Assembly: GCA_023101885.1 (NCBI GenBank)
Contig: JALPQD010000017.1
Span: 172,220 to 236,219 of the forward strand
Direction of reading: 5' to 3'
From: Typhlomys cinereus
Taxonomy: Eukaryota; Chordata; Mammalia; Rodentia; Platacanthomyidae
DNA length: 64,000 nucleotides
Below, piece after piece: positions 1-11,252 of the stretch; the first letter of the stretch is position 1, and each line of letters starts with the position of its first letter. A program made the position numbers and the translations under genes. Below the pieces are notes generated by a model. That model saw only the letters and a program-made list of their open reading frames with translations. It did no database searches and had not been told where the DNA came from.

Positions 1-476
1 ACTAAGCTTATACATAATTTTTAAACGTCACAAACCATACAATTTTTTCACTCATTAGGTTGGACCTTCCCCAAATTAATATGAACTAAGTTCTCAGTAT
101 GTAATGATTCACCAAATATTTCAGACTCTTTTCCTTTGTTAAATAAAATCTAAAGGAATGACTAATTAGTCAATTTGAATGATTTCCAAATAACATCACC
201 AGTCTGTGTTTGTCTACACTACCAAGGTGAATTATTCATTAGCATTTATGAGAAGGGCCCGAAGAACACTAGCAGTAGGAGTAAAACAACCTGGAATGGT
301 TTTTAAATGACCTTCCAAGCAGCTTGGATTAACGTGGGCATCATTCTTCCTGCACAAATCAAGTTAACATTTTCCATGTGTCAGGGCTCAGAAGAAGGCC
401 ATGAAGGAGCGTAGCCTCACCGAGGAGATGACCTTCGGATTCTTCTAGCAGTTAGATTCTGTTTCTTTCCCTGTGT

Positions 477-570
477 TGGTGTGTGTGTGTGTGTGTGTGT
501 GTGTGGTGGTGTGTGGTGTGTGTGCAGGTTTGTGGGGGGGTGTCTCTGTGTGTTTGTTTCATGTGTATGT

Positions 571-602
<32 letters not shown>

Positions 603-660
603 CTATGTGCCTATGCATGTGTGTGAGAGTGTGTGTGCGTGTGTGTGTCTGTTTTGTTTG
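477..660. repeat. Compound microsatellite (GT)n-(TC)n-(GT)n
   Basis: A run of GT with a few interruptions (477-526) is followed by a TC run (about 572-598) and then another GT-rich stretch to about 660. The open frames over it encode only Cys-Val and Leu-Ser repeats and are not genes. Its mirror copy in the other arm (8140-8320) has a longer, cleaner CA run. Confidence 0.95.
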
Positions 661-840
661 TGTCTCTCTGAGGAAGGAAGGAAAAGAGAGAAGTCAGAGA
701 GAAAAAGAGAGAGGGACACACAGAGAAAATGAAGAATCAATAAAAAAGAGATGTGAGCAGGAGAGAAATAAAGCAGAGAAGACAGAGAAAGAGTTAGATA
801 AGCAGACAGTGGTTGCAAGAAGGAGAGGAGGAGAGCAAAA
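661..840 (+). repeat. Purine-rich low-complexity stretch
   Basis: Dominated by GA, AGAG and GGAA blocks directly after the compound microsatellite. It is probably decayed simple sequence. The frames through it have Lys/Glu/Arg-rich translations typical of purine tracts. Confidence 0.7.
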
Positions 841-2145
841 ACGCTGGCAGCCCACAGGGCAGGCCCAGGGGTGCGGAGGTCCTTGTCGCGAACCCACAGA
901 CCCTTGGCGGCTTCTCCTGGAATTGGCATGCCAGGTTGTCAGGCTCCCCGGAGCGCCCCCAGGTGTGGGGGTCAGCTGACTCACTACTGATAAAAGTGCA
1001 AATTGCAACACAAAAGGGTGGGCGAAGAAATCGTCCCGCGGATTCTCTGCGGTGAGGTCACACTCCCACCGTGGCCAGTCTGCTGCTAGGCAACCCTCCT
1101 TGTTTAATAAAATTGTATTAACTTTATCCTGCCCTTGATTTGTGGCTTTCTCACGTTGTGAGGAATAAATAATAGATGATTGTAAGTACTTGTACATTGA
1201 AATGCCACATAAATGCTTAATAATAATCAGCTTAGGCTGGGAAGCTGGGGGTTTGAATAGAATCATTGCGCTTAGCCTCTCTTGTTTACGTGGCTGAAGT
1301 CTTCCTCGCGGCCCTCTCTCCCCCAAATCCTTCAGCAGATTCATTTTCGCGCATTCAAGAATCCACTTCTCTGCAAACTAAAACCTTTGTTCCTCCTTCC
1401 CCACAGTAACGCGGCTGTCATGGTAGACTAGAGCTGCCAACAACCCACCTTTCCCTTCGGATTTTGTGCTGTTTTTTCCAGAACTTTTATCTCCTCTCTA
1501 GTTCTTTTATATGCTCCATGTTAAGTCATTTTTTTCAAATCTCTATTGCAGATGCTTGGTCTCCGCTGGTTACCGTTCTATCACCTGCTCTTGGCTTTCA
1601 TCCAGGGAGAGCAAGATGGCTAAGTGGAAGGTGAAGGGCTCAATTCAGGCGTTTCTTGAATCATTGGTTCAACAGTAGGGATCAGGTACTGTACTGAGGG
1701 AGGTGGGTACAACGGAGCCCAAGACTTGATGAGCCTGTAGTCCAATAAACTCAGGCAGGATAGTTCTACACAACATAGAAAGTTCTGCAGCCAGAGGAAG
1801 ATGGGGGTTTTAGGAAGTCAAAATACAAGAGGCAGGAGGTGGGAAATTCTCCCAGGGACTGAACCTGTTTCTCTTTTTTCTTAAATGCCTGTTTTCTATT
1901 TAAGATCTCACCTATCATGGCCTGTGGTTTGGTAAAGGAGGAGTTCAGACCCATGGAACTAGACCACAAGAGCCTCTGTGTATTGTGGGGAGGGAAGAAG
2001 GAACCTCTCTCTTGCCACCCTCCCATCTGCTCCAGATTCTGATATGTGGAAGCCATCCTTGATTGATACAGTTTTGCACTTTAGCCCACAGTGTGTAATT
2101 TCAAAGTAAAAATATATCCTCAACATTTTAATAGTGCATTTAATG

Positions 2146-2578
2146 GAAAAATAACATATGGTTATTATAGAAAAGAATAAAGATAAAGATGAGCAATACC
2201 AAAAAAAAGGGCAAAGCTGTAATTACATCACTCAGCAGGGGCCATTTCAATCATCTAATGTATATCAGTTCTGATGTTTCCCATATTTATAGCTGTATAA
2301 ATATGACCCCATGCACATATCTCCTAACTTCTAGTATTGTATGCTTTATCAGCATGGGGTTTTACTATACTTAGTGCACACATCTATTGGTTTGTTGCCT
2401 TTTCTTAGATAAAATATATCAAAAACTTAATTTCTTATAAAATGGCTCTATCAAGATTCTAACTACTGCTATAAATTCTAATATATATGTGAAGTCTTTT
2501 TTTTAAATAATCTGCCTCACCAAAATAAATGGTCTTAGATTGGCATTACTCCACACCACAGGAATACCTGAATTATGG
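2146..2578. other. Unique AT-rich spacer, nothing recognised
   Basis: First part of the segment between the two inverted arms. It is AT-rich, and I see no repeat family, coding block or RNA gene in it. Confidence 0.5.
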
Positions 2579-2581
2579 GTT

Positions 2582-2654
<73 letters not shown>

Positions 2655-2665
2655 TTTTTTTTTTT
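2579..2665 (+). repeat. (TTTC)n microsatellite ending in a T run
   Basis: About eighteen perfect TTTC units followed by a run of T. The frames through it encode Phe-Leu-Ser repeats on this strand and Lys-Glu-Arg repeats on the other, so they are not genes. Confidence 0.98.
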
Positions 2666-4264
2666 GCTATGTGTTCCACTGGGTTTGGGTTGGCTAATAT
2701 GTGGGTTTCTGCAATACCTGACCTTTCCCTACTCCTTCCTCTCTTTCTTAGCTCCCACCAGAACACCCCTTAGTCAAATGAAGTATTCTCCAGAAAGATA
2801 CTGAAAGTTCAGCAATTTAATTTTTCCTCTGCTTTCCCATTCCTTTCCTCATTGCAGGAGAATTAGTGAGCCTTGGGTTTTCAAACAGGTGGAGAAGGCT
2901 GCAGGGTGTATAATTGCTTTTGGTAAAACCATCAATGTCCGTGTTTAGTTCTCTCTGCTCCACTTCCTCCAATTCAATTAGCCTGTTCTTACCAGGGGGA
3001 GAGTTTTCAAAGCATCAGATGAAGTGTTACCTCACGATTAATAATTCATGACAAGAAATGAAGACAGGGAATGGTAATAACGTCCTCCAAGCTGTTTTTC
3101 CCCATCACTCTCTTGTTCTTATTCACATAAAATGCTCTGTCTCAATCGCTAAAGTAAACATACCAAGTTTCACTGCCCCATAAACCAACTATCCAAAACA
3201 GGAATCTTGAAGCCCTGAGCTCCTTCGAGAATCTTGCAAAACCTACAGACTCTCTTCTCTCTCCTAAGGGAAAGGCATGAACTCGTAGTGGGCATATATT
3301 ATGCTTCTAGTTCCCAGGGGTGGGGCACTTTTGAAAGAGCAACTAGAGACACCATACATAAAAGATCTTTGGTTGAATAAACAGAGAAAAGCTGGACCAA
3401 TTCCCAAAGGAATTAAAAATAAGAGGGACAAGGAGTGTAACAGGACCCACCCCTGCTTTGCCCACTTTTCTGATGAGAAATGGAAATGTCTTCAAAGGGT
3501 AATTTCATTATTTAGACCTTTGTTTCAGGGGGGTCGGTGAGGTAAGAACTTTCCAGCATACTTTGGCAAATGCATACATTACAGGACAAGATACTGGTGA
3601 GCGTGGGGGAAATTGACGCTAAAATATGTTTGCAAGGCTATACTTGAGGCTGTGTTTTTTTTCTTGCCAAATACGAAGAGCCATAACGTGTGTCAGGCGC
3701 TGGATCAGACACACAGCTTTGTGCTCGGCTACTTGCCATTCTTTAACTTCTGCCTCAACTGTCATATCTCCACAGGCCATAACAAGGGACAACAGTCAGC
3801 AGAAATTCAATTTCGACCTCCATCTGTTGGCAATAAGAACATAAGAGGGAAATTAATGTACACTCACACACTCATCATTATAATAGCCCAAATCTGCTCT
3901 TTATAGCATGACTTTCTTCCAAAGAAATAAAAGAAAAACAATGTTCGAATTCCTGATCAGCAACTCACCTTGTGGATAACTAAAATACTCTTTTTTCATT
4001 TTTGAAGATGTGACGATGTTTACTACTTGCCCAGGACTACAAAGCACTTCCCAATGAAGTGTAAACATCAGGAATACTCTCTGGAAACCATTTTGGCATT
4101 TCTTAAAAGACTGATATCTAATATCCGATCCAGAAAGCATGCTGCAGTACATGTTAATCACATTCTATAAACATGCAATAAAATATATGTGTTCTGTTAC
4201 CTAAAACAGCTTCTGCCCTCTTCTCCCTATAATTAATGTTCTTCCAAATCTAAGACCCATGATT
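2666..4264. other. Unannotated single-copy sequence
   Basis: No repeat family, open frame of note, RNA gene or strong promoter-like feature seen. The frames (for example 3301-3540 and 3613-3906) are short, have no recognisable domain and lie in AT-rich DNA. I treat them as chance. Confidence 0.5.
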
Positions 4265-4395
4265 TTCTACTTATCAGCCTTGTGATCTAAAGAGTTACTT
4301 ATTCCATTGCTTCCACTTTTTGCTCTGCAAAATGGAAGTAATGATAAAGGCTACTTCACAGGTTTGCTATGAGAATGAGGCAAAGAGTTGTTAGA
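4265..4395 (+). repeat. MIR-like SINE fragment
   Basis: The order 'ttgtgatctaaagagttact...tgctctgcaaaatggaagtaatgataa...ttgctatgagaatga' follows the MIR core and 3' part as I remember it (loss of 'tgggcaagt', then 'ctgtaaaatgggg', then 'gttgtgaggat'). It is old and diverged, and ends where the next SINE begins. Confidence 0.6.
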
Positions 4396-4602
4396 AGGTG
4401 CCCTAATTGGTCCAGCAAAATGATCCACCGGGTAAAGGCACTTGATTGCCAAGACTGATTATCTGAGTTTGACCACCATGGTCCATATAAAGGTGGAGGG
4501 AGAGAAGCAACTGCACACAAGTTGTCCTCTGACCTCCACACACACCATAACATGCACACACACACACGCACATGCATACACATAAATTGGTTAATTTTTA
4601 AA
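4396..4602 (+). repeat. B3/B2-type rodent SINE
   Basis: A diverged tRNA-like head ('gatccaccgggtaaaggcac ... gagtttgaccaccatggtcc') is followed by 'agttgtcctctgacctccac' and a CA-rich tail, the B3 layout known from rodents. It is plus-oriented and clearly older than the copy at 17197-17490. Confidence 0.75.
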
Positions 4603-6466
4603 AAAGTGTTTCCAAAATACTGAGTGGCTATAAATCCAGAAGCAGGGATGGCACAATTTTACATTTTTTGCATACCGATGAAGGACAAGCCTGCTGAGCT
4701 GATGTGCACAAACAAATGAAAGGATTGCTCACCAAGAGTCACTGTAGCAAGGCCGTCATTTTGTATCATTACCAAGTAGCACAAGCTCTCTGGCCAACAG
4801 TTGTCTGTCTCTGGCGAGGTAAAAGGAAATAATCACAGTGAAAATTACAAATTTGCTAAACAGGTTAACTGGCTATACATCCTAACGACAGTCTCACCTT
4901 GCATAACGATCAAAGAGATTCCCCCAAGTACATGCTTGTCAATCATACGAGATGCAATTTCTACAAAGCATCTCTGAGGTTGATCATGATCGGGAGTTGA
5001 GAAACAAGATGCTAACTATCAAGTAAGAGTATTGAGCAAGCTGCACATTATAATATAATACTATCAAGAACTTATTACACATATTTGTGTATGTCCCTAG
5101 TCCTTTAGTGACCAATAACAAATTCTTAGTGAATATTTGTCACTAGAACTATCAGTATAGTCATTATTTAAGGAAAAATAAATTTTTAGATGTTCTGTAA
5201 TTTTCATCTTGAAATACCCATTTTTGCCTCATAAGTGTGTACTAAGAAATCACTACATAACTAGTTTGTGCTAATGATTCATCCATATTAACCTGTAGTC
5301 TTGAACCTCTTCCTCCCTTAGTTTACTAATAGGCTTCCAAGCCTTTAAGGAATATGCACTTTCTCACCAAAGAATCAAAGAGGTCAAGACCCCAAGTTGA
5401 AAATGGAAACCTGTCAGTATATTCTTCCTTTTCTTCCACATCATATGCTTTTCATAAAGGGATTTTAGTCTTAAAGTTGACTTTGAATCATGGAAATATT
5501 GTACTTAGGGTTGCAAGTAATTATACAAATAAGTACGTATATTCACACATACACAATAATAACAGCAGTTTATTTCTGATCACTTGCATTGTGCTCTCTG
5601 GAGGGGGTTTAATGACAGATTTCTGATGAGCAATTCCCTAAAAGCAATTATGAGCAAATTATATACGGGACGGTTCTGAACACCCTGTCTCTCTGCTTGT
5701 GCTCATTCCTAATCAAGACACAGAGAACTTTCCAAATAGAAGAAATTCATGTATTATGCAGTTCAAGTAATGTATATCATGCTGTCATGTCAAAAAGACT
5801 TGCTTCACCAGGAAACTCCTGTTGCTCTGAGCTCCGTTGTTCAGACTTAGTCTGTGATGCTGTTGGGAGAAACTCAAAAGGGGACATTCTAAAGGGTCAG
5901 TTGTCAGTATGCAAATGCGCCTTGATGTCCACAGGCATAAGAAGAGTCAAGAGGTCAGTGTCACAAGACCATGCACAGAGCGCCGTTCTGTTGGACGTCT
6001 ACAAAGGCAGCCGAATGTGAAAAAGATGAGAGGTTTATTGGAGGTTCACTGGGAAAGTTTATCTAAAAGCTTCTCTCGCTTGCAGAAGCTAAAGATCGGC
6101 ACCTAGAGAGAGGGTTCATGTGCGTAATCGCTGAAATCCAATGTGTGCTGTGAACTTGGTACTTTGAGGAATCAGAGGATAGAGAAACTAAAGAATTGTC
6201 AAAGTGGAAGCGTAAGGACCATAGCTTTCTAAGTAGATTAAGAACTGCTTCAGTCATTCAAATGCTATATGTGGGTCAACCAACCAGGAGGGAGCTCAAG
6301 TTAGTGTCTTGCAAGTGTTATTTTCATCCATGAACCATTTAAAATTGCATTAATACCTTGGTTAAATAAAAGAAGAAAGTGGAATCAGTACATTCCAAGA
6401 TTTCACAAAACTGGGAAATAACATTTTTGAAGGCAAAGAGTTCAATATGTACAGAGAGTATCGGTC
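4603..6466. other. Unannotated single-copy sequence
   Basis: AT-rich with no recognisable repeat or gene. It is part of the spacer between the inverted arms, and the short open frames show no family resemblance. Confidence 0.5.
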
Positions 6467-6626
6467 TAAGGAAAGAAGAATAGGAAAGAACTGGTCTAAG
6501 GAAAGAAATTGAACATGGTGTCAAATATTTGTAGTGCCAGCAACTCAGGATACTGAGACCGAAGATTGCTTGGATTCGCCAGTTTTGGGGCCCAGGAGAA
6601 AATGCGTGAGACTTCATCTCAGGAAC
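6467..6626 (+). repeat. Copy A of a direct repeat that restarts after the N gap
   Basis: Bases 6467-6585 match 9209-9327 without a difference that I can find. The last 40 bases match with several 1-3 base indels, and the match is lost near 6626/9368. The segment sits just before the inner edge of the right inverted arm. It contains a small internal repeat, GGTCTAAGGAAAGAA, occurring twice about 29 bases apart, and copy B begins within the first of these units. This is the pattern of two overlapping contig ends that were not merged. Confidence 0.9.
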
Positions 6627-6648
6627 CAGAGGTGATTTTTCCTATTGT

Positions 6649-8195
6649 AAATGCACTATTAAAATGTTGAGGATATATTTTTACTTTGAAATTACACACT
6701 GTGGGCTAAAGTGCAAAACTGTATCAATCAAGGATGGCTTCCACATATCAGAAGGCGAGCAGATGGAGGGTGGCAAGAGAGAGGTTCCTTCTTCCCTCCC
6801 CACAATACACAGAGGCCTTGTTGTCTAGTTCCATGGGTCTGAACTCCTCCTTTACCAAACCACAGGCCATGATAGGTGAGATCTTAATAGAAAACAGGCA
6901 TTTAAGAAAAAAGAGAAACAGTTCAGTCCCTGGGGAATTTCCCACCTCCTGCCTTTGTATTTTGACTTCCTAAAACCCCCATCTTCCTCTGGCTGCAGAA
7001 CTTTCTATGTTGTGTAGAACTATCCTGCCTGAGTTTATTGGACTACAGGCTCATCAAGTCTTGGGCTCCGTTGTACCCACCTCCCTCAGTACAGTCCTGA
7101 TCCCTACTGTTGAACCAATGATCAAGAAACGCCTGAATTGAGCCCTTCACCTTCCACTTAGCCATCTTGCTCTCCCTGGATGAAAGCCAAGAGCAGGTGA
7201 TAGAACGGTAACCAGCGGAGACCAAGCATCTGCAATAGAGATTTGAAAAAAATGACTTAACATGGAGCATATAAAAGAACTAGAGAGGAGATAAAAGTTC
7301 TGGAAAAAACAGCACTAAAATCCGAAGGGAAAGGTGGGTTGTTGGCAGCTCTAGTCTACCATGACAGCCGCGTTACTGTGGGGAAGGAGGAACAAAGGTT
7401 GTTTAGTTTGCAGAGAAGTGGATTCTTGAATGCGCGAAAATTGAATCTGCTGAAGGATTTGGGGGAGAGAGGGCCGCGAGGAAGACTTCAGCCACGTAAA
7501 CAAGAGAGGCTAAGCGCAATGATTTCTATTCAAACCCCCAGCTTCCCAGCCTAAGCTGATTATTATTAAGCATTTATGTGGCATTTCATATGTACAAGTA
7601 CTTTACAATCATCTATTATTTATTCCTCACAACGTGAGAAAGCCACAAATCAAGGGCAGGGATAAAGTTAATACAATTTTATTAAACAAGAGGGGTGTGC
7701 CTAGCAGCAGACTTGGCCACGGTGGGAGTGTGACCTCACCGCAGAGAATCCGCGGGACGATTTCTTCGCCCACCCCTTTTGTGTTGCAATTTGCACTTTT
7801 AATCAGTAGTGAGTCAGCTGACCCCGCACACCTGGGGGCGCTCCGGGGAGCCTGACAACCTGGCATGCCAATTCCAGGAGAAGCCGCCAAGGGTCTGTGG
7901 GTTCTGCGACAAGGACCTCCGCACCCTCCTGGGCCTGCCCTCTGGGACCAGCGTTTTTGCTCTCCTCCTCTCCTTCTTGCAACCACTGTCTGCTTATCTA
8001 ACTCTTTCTCTGTCTTCTCTGCTTTATTTCTCTCCTGCTCACATCTCTTTTTTATTGATTCTTCATTTTCTCTGTGTGTCCCTCTCTCTTTTTCTCTCTG
8101 ACTTTCTCTCTTTTCCTTCCTTCCCTCAGAGAGACACAAACAAAACAGACACACACACGCACACACACTCCTCACACACATGCATAGGCACATAG

Positions 8196-8227
<32 letters not shown>

Positions 8228-8271
8228 ACATACACATAGAAACAAACACACAGAGACACCCCCCCACAAAC

Positions 8272-8321
<50 letters not shown>

Positions 8322-8800
8322 CAACACAGGGAAAGAAACAGAATCTAACTGCTAGAAGAATCCGAAGGTCATCTCCTCGGTGAGGCTACGCTCCTTCATG
8401 GCCTTCTTCTGAGCCCTGACACATGGAAAATGTTAACTTGATTTGTCAGGAAGAAGATGCCCACGTTAATCCAAGCTGCTTGGAAGGTCATTTAAAAACC
8501 ATTCCAGGTTGTTTTACTCCTACTGCTAGTGTTCTTCGGGCCCTTCTCATAAATGCTAATGAATAATTCACCTTGGTAGTGTAGACAAACACAGACTGGT
8601 GATGTTATTTGGAAATCATTCAAATTGACTAATTAGTCATTTCCTTTAGATTTTATTTAACAAAGGAAAAGAGTCTGAAATATTTGGTGAATCATTACAT
8701 TACTGAGAACTTAGTTCATATTAATTTGGGGAAGGTCCAACCTAATTGAGTGAAAAAATTGTATGGTTTGTGACGTTTAAAAATTATGTATAAGCTTAGT
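6649..8800 (-). repeat. Right arm of the inverted duplication
   Basis: Reverse complement of 1-2145. The arm begins near TAAATGCACTATTAAAATG (about 6649) and ends at ...ATGTATAAGCTTAGT (8800). Differences from the left arm are spread evenly and include many short indels in unique sequence, for example around 6755-6760, 6820-6830 and 7900-7950. The CA run at 8274-8318 is longer than its partner. All open frames here mirror those of the left arm and carry no recognisable domain. Confidence 0.95.
8140..8320. repeat. Compound microsatellite (CA)n-(GA)n-(CA)n
   Basis: Mirror copy of the repeat at 477-660. It has CA-rich sequence, a GA run (about 8200-8227) and a long, nearly pure CA run (8274-8318). 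The frames through it are Cys-Val and Leu-Ser repeats. Confidence 0.95.
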
Positions 8801-9198
8801 ACAACCTCAACAGAATGTTATTAGACAGTGAAAGAAATGTCTTAATTGGAAGCTTTACAAGCCCAATTTTGGGGACTGGAGAGAATCATTTGTTATTAAC
8901 ACAGGTATTTAAGAACAAAGAACAGTAGCTGAACATACTCCTCCCACATCCAATCTCTTTACTTCTAATATTTGCTCATGGGCAGATATTGTAAAATATG
9001 TTGTTCTGCATGCTGACAATGGACAGGAAAGATCCTTGTTTCCAGTGGGAATATTTTTACCCAGATATAGAAAATAATTGTTAGATAATACTGATGGAGA
9101 ATAGATATTTGATAGATGTATAACATAATAAATTGTATAGGTAGATAATAGATATAGATCTAGATTATATAGATAGATAATACATACAGGTCCTATAA
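8801..9198. other. Sequence between the right arm and the gap
   Basis: AT-rich, ending in imperfect GATA-type repeats (9080-9198). No match inside the window. If the inverted arm continues past the left edge of the window, this should equal the reverse complement of the 398 bases upstream of position 1. Confidence 0.6.
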
Positions 9199-9208
9199 NN
9201 NNNNNNNN
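9199..9208. other. Assembly gap of 10 Ns
   Basis: Ten undetermined bases. The sequence to the right restarts with a copy of 6467-6626, so the gap probably marks an overlap or misjoin. It does not read like ten missing bases. Confidence 0.99.
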
Positions 9209-9368
9209 TAAGGAAAGAAGAATAGGAAAGAACTGGTCTAAGGAAAGAAATTGAACATGGTGTCAAATATTTGTAGTGCCAGCAACTCAGGATACTGAGA
9301 CCGAAGATTGCTTGGATTCGCCAGTTTGGGGCCAGAGTAGAAAATGCAGTGAGACTCTCATATCAGGA
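9209..9368 (+). repeat. Copy B of the direct repeat, right of the gap
   Basis: Begins with TAAGGAAAGAAGAATAGGAA as at 6467. Beyond 9368 it runs into new sequence, while copy A runs into the inverted arm. I read copy B as the more likely continuation of the real locus. Confidence 0.9.
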
Positions 9369-10084
9369 AAATAAAGAAGTTTTGAGGTAACACTTAGCTT
9401 TCCAGTTGGAAGGAAAGGGAAAGACTCAAATGAGTAGAATTTGCCAGAGCTGAACAGAGGACATATTTGCAAAGATGAGGCTAGGATTGATGAAGCTAAT
9501 AAGGACTGCCAAGGACCCCCAAGGAATAGAAAGTACTGAGTAACAACGAGACTCTCCTTTGTACCAGAAAGTACAAGCGGAAGAAGTGGCTGTTAGAAAA
9601 GCACAGAGGATGGACAGAGAAAGCTAACTACCTCACTTCCACAGGTGTCTGCATTTATTACCCATGATCTCCATCATCCCCTTCTCACAGACTCAACTGA
9701 ACAATCAGACAACAGGGAACCTACTGGAGGATGATTCCTGGGGGAGGACTTAGACAGCTGTCTTGCGGCTATAGCTAAAAAAAAAATACTAAATTGACTA
9801 AAAGCAGGAAAAGAAATAAGGAAGCACAGCAAACCAACTTCTCTTAATCCCACTGAGGAGGCTTATGAAAATTCACTCTTGACAGTGCATTCACTTCACA
9901 TGGAAAGACTGGAAGCTTCCCTTCTAAAGTTGACAACAAAGCAAGGCTGTTGCTCTCTCTGTGCCATTCCTACTGTTCTGGAGAGCTTAACCAGAGATAT
10001 TAGCAAGAGGTAGCATTACCTATGTTATATCTAATAATAAAGAAAGAATAACTGCTTGTAAAATGGAAAATCCTGAAAACTTCA
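9369..10084. other. Unannotated single-copy sequence
   Basis: Nothing recognised. It leads into the L1 remnant without a visible boundary, so part of it could be more decayed L1. Confidence 0.4.
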
Positions 10085-11252
10085 TAGTATCTTTCAGGAT
10101 TAGTCAATGAATTCAGTTAAGTTTTAAGATACAACATAAATTTAGAAAAATCAATTCTGTCTCTATGCTAGCAACTTGAAAATAAAATTATGAAAATCAT
10201 TCTTATATATGCTGTCCAAAAAAAGGGTAAAATATTTAGAAATAAGTTTAATGCTGTCCATAAAGGGTAAAATGTTTAGAAATAAGTTTAATGAAAGAAA
10301 TATAAGACTCGTTTAAACAATAATATTTAAAGGAATTAAAGAACAAATTAAGTATAAAGTCACCCTGTTGTCATGAATTGGTGGACCCTAGCAATGTGGT
10401 TAATGTGCCCCAAATTAAATCATACATTCAATGACATAGTTTTTCAATTCTTCCTTGAAATAAGTAATAAACCTGTCCTGAAATTTACGTGGAAATTCAA
10501 GAAACCCACAATATCTAAGTATTGAAATAAGCAATAAACTTGAATGGTGAATACTTCCTAATTGTAAAACTTATTATAGATCTAGAGAAATCTATGACCT
10601 TAAAGGAATCAGTTTTATAATTAATTAACAGCTTACAGTACTAGTATAAGAATAGATGGCTAAGAGAACATAAGAGAGCAAAGCATTCCATTGAAAGAAA
10701 ATTGATTTTTCACACTATTTCCAAAACGGGAAAAAGTAAAGATATACTACTGGAACAACCAGATGTCTTTGCATAAGAAAATGAACAAAAAACTCTGTCC
10801 TACATAACTTGCAGCAATCGTATTAAAACAAAATGCAACTCAAAACATAAAGACTAAATTCCAAAATCCTTAGGAGAAAAAAGACTGATCCTTTGATGAC
10901 CTAGAAATACTTAAACAATTATTTTATGATTTCTTAAATATGATACTCACAAAGTATAAAAGATAGGTTGGACCTAATCAAAAAATTAAACTTGTTTTTG
11001 TTCTTCAAAATTCATCTTCAAAACAATATTATGTGAAATAGTTGACAGAAGGGGAGAAAATATCTTCATTCAAAAATAAGCCAATGATTTGAGTAGAAAT
11101 TTCTCTAACGAAGACATGAAAATGGCCACTAAGCACACACATACTCTTTCCATCTCTAGTCTTTAAAGAAATGCAAATCAAAGCTACAATGAAATATTTT
11201 TCTTAGCACACCAGGATATTAATAAGGAAAAAGGCAACAAATGAGAATGTAT
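10085..11252 (+). mobile_element. Old LINE-1 remnant, ORF2 3' part (first segment)
   Basis: The order of diagnostic blocks follows mammalian L1 ORF2. These are 'gtcaatgaattcagttaagt', 'caattctgtctctatgctagcaac', 'aggaattaaagaac', 'cctgtcctgaaatttacgtgga', a block near 10800 resembling 'aaaccataaa', and 'agaaatgcaaatcaaagctacaatgaaat' near 11170-11200. Many stops and indels leave no usable frame. The segment includes a 42-base tandem duplication (10211-10292). The element is cut at about 11252 by an LTR-like insertion and resumes after it. Confidence 0.8.
10211..10292 (+). repeat. Tandem duplication of about 42 bases inside the L1
   Basis: GCTGTCC(A)AAAGGGTAAAAT.TTTAGAAATAAGTTTAAT occurs twice in a row (units at 10211-10252 and 10253-10292) with a few differences. 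In L1 consensus as I remember it this region is single. Confidence 0.9.

Larger units (their letters stand above)
1..2145 (+). repeat. Left arm of a large gapped inverted duplication
   Basis: Read as its reverse complement, this segment is collinear with 8800 down to 6649. The first bases (ACTAAGCTTATACATAATTT) mirror the end of the other arm at 8800. The arms differ by scattered single-base changes and 1-3 base indels and by different lengths of the internal GT/CA run. The inner boundary lies near the motif TAAATGCACTATTAAAATG (left arm, reverse strand, about 2125-2143); beyond it the two sides stop matching. The arm holds a GT/TC microsatellite (477-660), a purine-rich stretch (660-840) and a moderately CpG-containing stretch (840-1400), but no coding block I recognise. 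The outer boundary is cut off by the window edge, so the arm may be longer. Confidence 0.95.

Noticed and set aside
473..979. 168-residue open frame at the left end and its 230-residue mirror (7627-8319 minus)
   Set aside because: Both are translations of the compound GT/TC microsatellite and adjacent purine-rich DNA, present twice because of the inverted duplication. There is no domain.
1085..1105. RFX/X-box-like promoter element (TGCTAGGCAACC)
   Set aside because: Single half-strength match with no transcription start context or CpG island. Chance is likely.
2503..2804. Open frames over 2503-2804 on both strands
   Set aside because: They consist of the (TTTC)n tract: Phe-Leu-Ser on plus, Lys-Glu-Arg on minus.
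1..8800. Inverted repeat as a large DNA transposon or a hairpin-type element
   Set aside because: The arms contain ordinary single-copy and simple sequence. No transposase-like frame lies in the spacer, no target-site duplication is visible, and the N gap with overlapping flanks explains the structure better.
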